DNA from: an uncultured Collinsella sp. | GTDB taxonomy: Bacteria > Actinomycetota > Coriobacteriia > Coriobacteriales > Coriobacteriaceae | Length of the DNA stretch: 5,621 nucleotides | Direction of reading: 5' to 3' | Assembly: GCA_937934165.1 (NCBI GenBank) | Contig: CALGZX010000045.1 | Location: 1 to 5,621 of the forward strand | Part shown: one piece after another, positions 1 to 5,621 of the stretch | Position numbering within the stretch: position 1 is the first letter of the stretch | How the letters are laid out: every line of letters starts with the position of its first letter | Translations under genes and position numbers: made by a program | Notes under the pieces: model-generated | What the model saw: the letters and a program-made list of their open reading frames with translations, nothing else | Databases searched by the model: none | What the model was told of the DNA's origin: nothing

Positions 1-1
1 G

Positions 2-82
2 ATTATCCCCGCCCGTTACCTCAATACCCCCAACGCCCAGGAGCTGGCCCAGCGCTGCATGGAGGAGATTTTCCTGCCCACC
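2..82 (+). other. Open-frame segment at fabK 5' end lacking FabK features
   Basis: These 27 codons read IIPARYLNTPNAQELAQRC and onward to FLPT, directly in frame with the canonical FabK sequence that begins at IAAMNADANW (83 onward). In FabK and nitronate-monooxygenase relatives this interval should hold a YP-I-QG(G/A)MA block and a GG(L/M)G(I/L) turn contributing to the FMN site. Neither is present here, and neither appears in the other two forward frames. I do not recognise the segment's source. It could be a misassembled contig end, a genuine rearrangement, or a strongly divergent N-terminus. Because the window begins here, the sequence alone cannot decide. Confidence 0.5.
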
Positions 83-904
83 ATCGCGGCCATGAACGCC
101 GACGCCAACTGGCTTCGCGACCAGATTCATAAGCTGCGTGCCAGGACGGATAAGCCCTTTGGCGTCAACGTCATGCTCATGAGCCCGTTCGCCGACGAGG
201 TCGCCCAGGTTGTGATTGACGAGCGAGTACCGGTCGTCGTGACGGGTGCCGGCAATCCCACCAAGTACATGAAGGCGTGGAACGAGGCGGGCATCAAGGT
301 CATCCCGGTCGTTGCCTCGGTGGCGCTGGCGCGCCTCGTGGCGCGTCGTGGGGCCACGGCGGTTGTTGCCGAGGGCACCGAATCGGGCGGCCATATTGGC
401 GAGACCTCGACGATGGCACTGGTGCCGCAGGTCGTCGATGCGGTCGACATTCCCGTCGTGGCTGCCGGCGGTATTGCCGACGGCCGCGGCATGGCGGCCG
501 CCTTTATGCTGGGCGCCGCCGGCGTGCAGGTGGGAACGCGCTTTCTGATCGCAGACGAGTGCACCGTATCGGAGCAGTACAAGGAGATGGTCCTGAAGGC
601 CAACGACACCTCGACGCGTGCGACCGGCCGCTCGACGGGACACCCGGTGCGTGCCCTCAAGAGCCCCTTTACCAACGCCTACGCTAAGAGCGAGGCGGCG
701 GGCGCAAGCGTCGAGGAGCTCGGGGCCATGGGCACGGGCGCCCTTCGCAAGGCCGCCAAGGACGGTAATTACGAAGAGGGTTCGTTTTTGTGTGGACAGA
801 TTGCCGGCATGGTTAGCGAGCGCCAGAGCGCACGTGAAATCGTTGACGATCTGGTCGATGGCGCCGAGCGCGTCCTGAAGGGTGCGTGCGCATGGGTAGC
901 GTAG
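2..904 (+). CDS. fabK: Enoyl-ACP reductase II, FMN-dependent (FabK), 5' partial
   Basis: FabK catalyses the last step of the elongation cycle, reducing trans-2-enoyl-ACP with NAD(P)H through bound FMN; it is a cytosolic TIM-barrel flavoprotein unrelated to FabI. The frame is open from position 2, giving 300 visible codons against about 310-325 for the family, so the true start lies upstream. Visible signatures are DKPFGVNVMLMSPFADEV, TGAGNP near 241-258, ESGGHIG with the probable catalytic His at 392-394, AAGGIADG near 461-484 and VQVGTRF near 524-544; the last two form the FMN-phosphate site. The C-terminal MGTGALRKAA and GQIAGMVS blocks are also typical. The first 27 visible codons do not look like FabK (see separate entry). 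The ATG at 59 is internal and has no ribosome binding site. The TAG stop lies inside fabD, so the two are probably translationally coupled. The family call is firm; integrity of the N-terminus is not. Confidence 0.93.
   Translation: MIPARYLNTPNAQELAQRCMEEIFLPTIAAMNADANWLRDQIHKLRARTDKPFGVNVMLMSPFADEVAQVVIDERVPVVVTGAGNPTKYMKAWNEAGIKVIPVVASVALARLVARRGATAVVAEGTESGGHIGETSTMALVPQVVDAVDIPVVAAGGIADGRGMAAAFMLGAAGVQVGTRFLIADECTVSEQYKEMVLKANDTSTRATGRSTGHPVRALKSPFTNAYAKSEAAGASVEELGAMGTGALRKAAKDGNYEEGSFLCGQIAGMVSERQSAREIVDDLVDGAERVLKGACAWVA
877..882 (+). promoter_or_regulatory. Ribosome binding site of fabD
   Basis: GAAGGG lies within the last codons of fabK, nine bases before the ATG at 892 and only three bases before an in-frame GTG at 886. 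The spacing decides the start in favour of the ATG. Confidence 0.6.
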
Positions 905-1818
905 CGTTTCTGTTTGCCGGCCAGGGTGCCCAACACCCCGCGATGGGCGTCGATCTGATCGAGACATCGCCGGCGGCCGCCGAGGTGTTCGCCATTGCCG
1001 ACGAGGTGCGCCCGGGGACCAGCGAGCAATGCCGGAGTGCCTCCAAGGAGGAGCTCTCGCAGACCGAGAACACGCAGCCGTGCGTGTTCGTTCACGACCT
1101 AGCAGCGGCTGCCGCCCTGCGTGAGCGCGGCGTGGTACCTGCCGCCTGTGCGGGATTCTCGCTAGGCGAGGTCGCCGCGCTCACCTTTGCGGGGGCGTTC
1201 GATACGCGAGCGGGCTTTGAGCTCGTGTGCGAGCGCGCGGCGCTGATGGCCGCGGCTGCCGAGCGCCATCCGGGCGGCATGCGCGCCGTCATCAAGCTCG
1301 ATGCGGCGCAAGTCGAGGGCTTGGCAAAACAGGCCGGCGAGGATTGCTGGCCGGTCAACTACAACAGTCCGCAGCAGACGGTTGTTGCCGGAGCGCCCGA
1401 GGCGCTGCAGGAGCTCGACGTCCTAGTAAAAGAGGCTGGCGGCCGGGCCATGAAGGTCGCGGTGTCGGGTGCATTCCATAGCCCCTATATGGCCGAGGCG
1501 ACTGAGGGACTGGCGACGTATATCCAAGCCGGCCACGCGCCGTCTCCGCTGCTGATTCCGGTCATGGCAAATATGACGGCGGCGCCCTATCCGGCGGACT
1601 CGCGAGCAGTATCGGATGTCTTGGCCAACCAGGTGAGCAATGCCGTTCGCTGGGTCGACACGCTGCATACTCTGCAGGATCAGGGCATCGACACGTTTAT
1701 TGAGGTCGGTCCTGGCAAAACACTGTCGGGCCTGGTCAAGCGTACGCTGAGCGACGTTCGCGTTTATTCGTGCGAAACGGCCGAGCAGGTCGCAGCTATT
1801 GCCGATGAGCTCGCATAG
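892..1818 (+). CDS. fabD: Malonyl-CoA:ACP transacylase (FabD)
   Basis: FabD transfers malonyl from CoA to the phosphopantetheine arm of acyl carrier protein, supplying the extender for FabF. The protein is 308 residues, normal for the family. It opens with MGSVAFLFAGQGAQ, the usual N-terminal block. The nucleophile Ser90 sits in GFSLGE, Arg115 in CERAALM would hold the malonyl carboxylate, and His196 in GAFHSP completes the dyad; Gln247 in LANQVS and the C-terminal GPGKTLSGLV are also conserved. The position before the nucleophile is Phe rather than the His of the textbook GHSLG motif. ATG 892 is chosen over GTG 886 because of ribosome-binding-site spacing and because homologues begin at this Met. 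It overlaps the end of fabK by 13 nt, and a 30-nt gap precedes fabG. Confidence 0.96.
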   Translation: MGSVAFLFAGQGAQHPAMGVDLIETSPAAAEVFAIADEVRPGTSEQCRSASKEELSQTENTQPCVFVHDLAAAAALRERGVVPAACAGFSLGEVAALTFAGAFDTRAGFELVCERAALMAAAAERHPGGMRAVIKLDAAQVEGLAKQAGEDCWPVNYNSPQQTVVAGAPEALQELDVLVKEAGGRAMKVAVSGAFHSPYMAEATEGLATYIQAGHAPSPLLIPVMANMTAAPYPADSRAVSDVLANQVSNAVRWVDTLHTLQDQGIDTFIEVGPGKTLSGLVKRTLSDVRVYSCETAEQVAAIADELA

Positions 1819-1848
1819 CCCACAGGGCTGTAACCCGAAAGGAATGAC

Positions 1849-2622
1849 ATGGGCAACTTGAACAACGGCGCGCTCGAGCGCAACGACTCACGCCGTGTGG
1901 CACTGGTCACGGGCGGCTCGCGGGGAATCGGCCGCGCTTGTGCGGTTGGCTTGGCGGAGGACGGCTTTGATATTGCCGTCGTCTATGCCGGTAGCGTCGA
2001 TGCCGCGCGCGAGACATGCGGAGCCTGCGAGGCGTCTGGCGCTACGGCACGCGCATATCAATGTGACGTGGCCGATCCCGCTGCCGTCAATGCGTGCGTG
2101 GAAGCGGTCCTCAACGACTTTGGCTCCATTTGGGCGCTCGTCAACAACGCCGGCATCACGCGCGACGGCCTGCTCATGCGTATGGGTGACGATGCCTTCG
2201 ACCGCGTGCTCGATGTCAATCTCAAGGGCACGTTCAATACGACGCGCGCACTCACCAAGACCTTTATGCGCCAGCGCGGCGGTTGCGTCATCAACATGAG
2301 CTCGGTTGTGGGCCTGATGGGCAATGCCGGGCAGGCCAACTACGCTGCCTCCAAGGCGGGCGTGATCGGCCTGACCAAGGCGGTAGCGCGCGAGCTTGCG
2401 CCCCGCGGCGTACGAGTGAACGCGGTCGCACCCGGGTTTGTCGAGACCGATATGACGGCAAAGCTATCGGATAAGGCGCGTGCGGCGTGCGAGGAGCAGA
2501 TTCCCCTGAGGCGCATGGCGCGTCCCGAGGAAGTGGCCGGCGTGGTGCGCTTTTTGGCGAGCGACGCGGCTGCCTACATTACGGGCGAAGTCGTACGCGT
2601 CGACGGCGGAATGGCGATGTAG
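1849..2622 (+). CDS. fabG: 3-oxoacyl-ACP reductase (FabG)
   Basis: FabG is a short-chain dehydrogenase that reduces 3-oxoacyl-ACP to (R)-3-hydroxyacyl-ACP, normally with NADPH. The protein is 257 residues. The cofactor loop TGGSRGIG is at residues 21-28 and NNAG at 99-102. The catalytic tetrad is complete: Asn124 in VNLKG, Ser152 before VVG, Tyr165 and Lys169 in NYAASKAG. Arg143 and Arg186 match the two ACP-docking arginines known from E. coli FabG (R129 and R172), which supports a fatty-acid role rather than some other dehydrogenase role. The C-terminus YITGE..RVDGGMAM is typical. The N-terminus is about nine residues longer than in E. coli. A GAAAGGA ribosome binding site at 1837-1843 sits five bases before the ATG. 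Confidence 0.97.
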   Translation: MGNLNNGALERNDSRRVALVTGGSRGIGRACAVGLAEDGFDIAVVYAGSVDAARETCGACEASGATARAYQCDVADPAAVNACVEAVLNDFGSIWALVNNAGITRDGLLMRMGDDAFDRVLDVNLKGTFNTTRALTKTFMRQRGGCVINMSSVVGLMGNAGQANYAASKAGVIGLTKAVARELAPRGVRVNAVAPGFVETDMTAKLSDKARAACEEQIPLRRMARPEEVAGVVRFLASDAAAYITGEVVRVDGGMAM

Positions 2623-2625
2623 AAA

Positions 2626-2647
2626 CCAGGGCCGAAGAACGGCTTGG
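2626..2647 (+). promoter_or_regulatory. Small imperfect hairpin between fabG and fabF
   Basis: The core is GCCG-AAGAA-CGGC at 2631-2643: four G-C pairs with a five-base loop, extendable by two G-U pairs and, past a mismatch, two C-G pairs. It ends just before the fabF ribosome binding site. It lacks a following U-tract, so it does not look like an intrinsic terminator. It might tune fabF translation or be chance in GC-rich DNA. Confidence 0.2.
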
Positions 2648-2649
2648 AT

Positions 2650-2655
2650 GAGGAG
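2650..2655 (+). promoter_or_regulatory. Ribosome binding site of fabF
   Basis: GAGGAG lies six bases before the second of two adjacent ATG codons (2662) and three bases before the first (2659). A TTG at 2644 would place this site inside the gene, so ATG 2662 is the best start. Confidence 0.65.
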
Positions 2656-2661
2656 ACCATG

Positions 2662-3909
2662 ATGGAACAGAGAGTTGCAATCACCGGTATCGGTGCCGTG
2701 TCGCCGCTCGGCAACACCGCGCTTGCCACCTGGGCGGCCATGTGCGCCGGCACGTGCGGCATCGGCCCGATCACGCACTTCGATACCGATGCGTTTGCCG
2801 TCAAGGTGGCAGCCGAGGTCAAGGGCTTTGACGGCAACGAGTACTTTGGCAAGCGTGACGCCAAGCATCTCGACCCCTGCGTTCAGTTTGCGATGGCGGC
2901 TTCGGACGAAGCCATGCACGATGCGGGCTTTGATGTCGAAGGCGCCATCGATCGCGAGCGCCTGGGCGTCTACGTGGGCTCGGGCGTGGGCGGCATGACG
3001 ACGCTCGTCGACAACGTCCATACGATTGCCGAACGTGGGCCCCGCCGCGCATCGCCCTATATGATCGCGATGATGATCCCCAACATGGCATCGGGCAATA
3101 TCGCAATCCGCCACAAGGCAAAGGGCCCGACCCTGCCCGTGGTGACCGCGTGCGCAACCTCGGCCCATGCGGTGGGCGAGGCGTTCCGCGCCATCAAGCA
3201 CGGCTATGCCGACGCGATCCTCGCGGGCGGCGCCGAGGCCACAATTATCCCCGATGCCGTTGCGGGCTTTACGTCCTGCCGCGCATTGACCACCAACCCC
3301 GATCCCGCGACGGCCTGCCGTCCGTTCGATGCAGACCGCGACGGCTTTGTGATGGGCGAGGGCGCCTGCGTGCTCGTGCTCGAGAGCATGGAACATGCGC
3401 AGGCGCGCGGTGCGCACATTTATGCCGAGGTCGTGGGCTACGGCAACACCGATGATGCCTATCACATCACGAGCCCTGATCCCGAGGCTGCCGGCATTGC
3501 CCGCGCGATATCGCTGGCGGTGACCGAGGGCGACGTCAAGCCTTCCGAGGGTCTCTACATCAATGCCCACGGCACATCTACCAAGCTCAACGATTCGTCC
3601 GAGACGGCGGGCATTAAGCGTGCGCTCGGCGAGGACGCGGCGCGCGCCGCGCACGTCTCGTCGACTAAGTCGATGACCGGCCACATGATCGGTGCCACGG
3701 GCGCCATCGAGGTCATGGCCTGCGCCATGGCGCTCGAGCAGGGCGTGGTGCCGCCGACCATTAACTACCACACGCCCGATCCCGCCTGCGATCTTGACTA
3801 CACGCCCAATCGCGCGGTTCGCGCCGACCTTACCTGGGCGCTTTCGACCAACCTGGGCTTTGGCGGACACAACGCCGCCATCGCGCTGCGTAGATATACG
3901 AGGAGCTAG
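2662..3909 (+). CDS. fabF: 3-oxoacyl-ACP synthase II (FabF)
   Basis: FabF performs the elongating Claisen condensation of acyl-ACP with malonyl-ACP, releasing CO2. The 415-residue protein starts MEQRVAITGIGAVSPLG, as in the family, and has the two-lobed thiolase fold. The Cys-His-His triad is Cys164 in VTACATSAH, His303 in NAHGTST and His341 in SMTGHMIGATGA; Lys336 in STKSMTGH is also present. DGFVMGEGA near 227-235 and the C-terminal GFGGHN loop, which carries the gating Phe, are intact. Two residues before that Phe there is a Leu (codon 3853-3855) where Phe is common. There is no second condensing enzyme in the window, so whether this FabF alone handles all chain lengths cannot be told. The intergenic space before it is 39 nt; accB follows after 3 nt. 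Confidence 0.97.
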   Translation: MEQRVAITGIGAVSPLGNTALATWAAMCAGTCGIGPITHFDTDAFAVKVAAEVKGFDGNEYFGKRDAKHLDPCVQFAMAASDEAMHDAGFDVEGAIDRERLGVYVGSGVGGMTTLVDNVHTIAERGPRRASPYMIAMMIPNMASGNIAIRHKAKGPTLPVVTACATSAHAVGEAFRAIKHGYADAILAGGAEATIIPDAVAGFTSCRALTTNPDPATACRPFDADRDGFVMGEGACVLVLESMEHAQARGAHIYAEVVGYGNTDDAYHITSPDPEAAGIARAISLAVTEGDVKPSEGLYINAHGTSTKLNDSSETAGIKRALGEDAARAAHVSSTKSMTGHMIGATGAIEVMACAMALEQGVVPPTINYHTPDPACDLDYTPNRAVRADLTWALSTNLGFGGHNAAIALRRYTRS

Positions 3910-3912
3910 AGC

Positions 3913-4386
3913 ATGGATTCCAAAAGACTTGCCGAGATAGCCGATGTTATGGAGGACCGCGGCCTCACGCGCGTGCGCGTTGAGGAGCCCGATGGCACCG
4001 CGGTCGAACTCGAGCGCGCGAGCGCCGCACAGCCGGTTGCCGTGCCCATGCCCATGCCGAGCGCTATGGCCGCTCCAGTTGCAGCTCCCACAGTCGCGCC
4101 TGCCGCACCGGAGCCCGCCGCGCAGACACCTGCCGCCGCACCGGAGCCCAAGGGCACCGAGGTGACCGCTCCCATGGTCGGCGTTTTCTATGCTGCCCCG
4201 GCGCCGGGCGACGAACCGTTTGTGCACGTGGGCTCCAAGGTCAAGGCTGGCGAGACCCTTTGCATCATCGAGGCCATGAAGGTTCTCAACGAGGTGACGG
4301 CAGAGGCGGATGGCGAGGTGCTCGAGATCTGCGTGGCCGACGGCGACCTCGTGGAGTTCGGCAGCTGCCTCATGAGGATCGGATAG
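3913..4386 (+). CDS. accB: Biotin carboxyl carrier protein of acetyl-CoA carboxylase (AccB)
   Basis: AccB carries the biotin that shuttles CO2 from the biotin carboxylase to the carboxyltransferase during malonyl-CoA synthesis. The 157-residue protein has three parts. Residues 1-37 are a charged N-terminal domain (MDSKRLAEIADVMED onward). Residues 38-80 are a flexible linker rich in Pro and Ala. Residues 84-157 are the biotinyl domain, with TAPMVGVFY and the biotinylation motif EAMKVLNEV; the target Lys123 is encoded at 4279-4281. The domain has Val-Leu after the Lys where Leu-Met is common. An AGGAG site at 3901-3905, inside the end of fabF, lies seven bases before the ATG, and only three bases separate the fabF stop from this start, so the two are likely coupled. 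The linker contains an in-frame direct repeat. Confidence 0.96.
   Translation: MDSKRLAEIADVMEDRGLTRVRVEEPDGTAVELERASAAQPVAVPMPMPSAMAAPVAAPTVAPAAPEPAAQTPAAAPEPKGTEVTAPMVGVFYAAPAPGDEPFVHVGSKVKAGETLCIIEAMKVLNEVTAEADGEVLEICVADGDLVEFGSCLMRIG
4102..4149 (+). repeat. Short in-frame direct repeat in the AccB linker
   Basis: GCCGCACCGGAGCCC occurs at 4102-4116 and again at 4135-4149, a period of 33 bases or 11 codons. Both copies encode AAPEP in the same frame. Repeats like this in a Pro/Ala linker could expand or contract by slippage without harming the folded domains. Confidence 0.8.
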
Positions 4387-4391
4387 GTGAT
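4385..4391 (+). promoter_or_regulatory. Ribosome binding site of fabZ
   Basis: AGGTGAT overlaps the accB stop codon and matches the 3' part of the extended anti-16S complement AGGAGGTGATC. Its GG is eight bases before ATG 4396. A GTG at 4387 falls within the site and so is not a credible start. Confidence 0.55.
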
Positions 4392-4395
4392 ATCC

Positions 4396-4818
4396 ATGAA
4401 CAAAGAAGAGCTCAAGAAGCTGTTACCGCATCGCGAGCCGATGCTTTTGCTCGACGAAGCCGAGCTGGTGGGCGACGAGGCCCACGGCAAGATCACGATT
4501 ACGGGCGACGAATACTTTTTGCAGGGGCATTTTCCGGGAAACCCGGTGGTCCCCGGCGTGATCCAGTGCGAGATGCTCGCCCAAAACTGCTGCGTGCTGC
4601 TGATGGGCGATGGGGAGGCGCGCGGCGCGACGCCGTTCTACACGAGTCTGGACAAGGTGCGCTTTAAGCGTCCGGTGCGCCCGGGCGACACGGTGGATCT
4701 GGTGTGCACCATCACGCGTGTGCGCGGGCCGTTCCGCTTTGCGACGGGTACTGCGAGCGTCAACGGTGAGGTCTGTTGCCGCGCCGATATGTCTTTTGCA
4801 CTCATGCACGAAAGTTAA
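4396..4818 (+). CDS. fabZ: 3-hydroxyacyl-ACP dehydratase (FabZ)
   Basis: FabZ removes water from (R)-3-hydroxyacyl-ACP to give trans-2-enoyl-ACP, the FabK substrate. The 140-residue hotdog-fold protein matches the usual FabZ length and is too short for FabA (about 170 residues). LPHREPMLLLDEAE is the N-terminal block. The catalytic pair is His45 in QGHFPGNPVVPGV and Glu59 in QCEMLAQ. LDKVRFKRPVRPGD is the conserved strand and turn that follows. Homologues start at MNKEEL, supporting ATG 4396, nine bases after the accB stop. Some Firmicute relatives (FabN of Enterococcus) also isomerise the double bond; sequence alone does not separate that activity from plain FabZ, so the call is limited to dehydratase. 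Confidence 0.95.
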   Translation: MNKEELKKLLPHREPMLLLDEAELVGDEAHGKITITGDEYFLQGHFPGNPVVPGVIQCEMLAQNCCVLLMGDGEARGATPFYTSLDKVRFKRPVRPGDTVDLVCTITRVRGPFRFATGTASVNGEVCCRADMSFALMHES

Positions 4819-4828
4819 GGAAGGCTTC

Positions 4829-5621
<793 letters not shown>

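Noticed and set aside
59..61. ATG at 59 as the start of fabK
   Set aside because: The frame is open upstream to position 2, no ribosome binding site precedes it, and starting here would remove the first strand of the barrel.
127..675. A 182-codon minus-strand open frame opposite fabK
   Set aside because: Ser/Thr/Ala/Pro-rich shadow of fabK with no domain signature.
886..888. GTG at 886 as the fabD start
   Set aside because: Only three bases from the GAAGGG site; ATG 892 has good spacing and matches homologues.
1822..1836. Possible hairpin or terminator between fabD and fabG (ACAGGGCTGT and GGG...CCC)
   Set aside because: The perfect pairing leaves a two-base loop, the alternative has only three pairs, and there is no U-tract; the genes are more likely co-transcribed.
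1819..1848. Search for FapR-, FabT- or FadR-like operators in the intergenic gaps
   Set aside because: The gaps are short and inside the operon, and none holds an AT-rich palindrome like the known fatty-acid regulator sites.
2644..2646. TTG at 2644 as the fabF start
   Set aside because: It would put the strong GAGGAG site inside the coding sequence and add residues not found in FabF.
2464..4227. A 587-codon open frame on the minus strand opposite fabG, fabF and accB
   Set aside because: It is antisense to genes with complete catalytic motifs, has a low-complexity Arg/Gly/His-rich composition typical of reversed GC-rich codons, and resembles no family I know.

Overview
The window is a single-strand (+), tightly packed stretch of a type II fatty-acid-synthesis operon. 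The order is fabK (5' end cut by the window), fabD, fabG, fabF, accB, fabZ, accC (3' end cut). All seven genes are in the same direction. Junctions range from a 13-nt overlap (fabK/fabD) to a 39-nt gap (fabG/fabF). No gene-free stretch longer than about 40 bases exists, and I see no promoter, terminator, tRNA, rRNA, mobile element or CRISPR array.

Organism: the DNA is clearly GC-rich with mostly G or C in third codon positions. The proteins are ordinary bacterial FAS II enzymes. The wording of the FabK and the compact acetyl-CoA-carboxylase-containing cluster suggest a high-GC gut actinobacterium of the Coriobacteriia (Collinsella-like). This is recognition from memory, not a search result. 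The gene order matches the fab locus of Streptococcus pneumoniae and its relatives, where fabH and acpP lie upstream and accD and accA downstream. Those neighbours would be expected just outside the window.

How the genes work together: AccB (biotin carrier) and AccC (biotin carboxylase), with an expected AccD/AccA outside the window, make malonyl-CoA. FabD moves malonyl to acyl carrier protein. FabF condenses it with the growing acyl-ACP, FabG reduces the 3-keto group, FabZ dehydrates, and the flavoenzyme FabK reduces the enoyl group. One transcript therefore carries a whole elongation cycle plus half of the enzyme that supplies its substrate.

The main oddity is at the left edge. The first 27 codons in frame with fabK (positions 2-82) do not resemble a FabK N-terminus, although the reading frame is open and the rest of FabK is canonical. 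Smaller points are five amber (TAG) stops among six visible stop codons, an in-frame direct repeat in the AccB linker, and family-variant residues in FabD, FabF and AccC. I do not see a previously undescribed system; this is a core metabolic operon.
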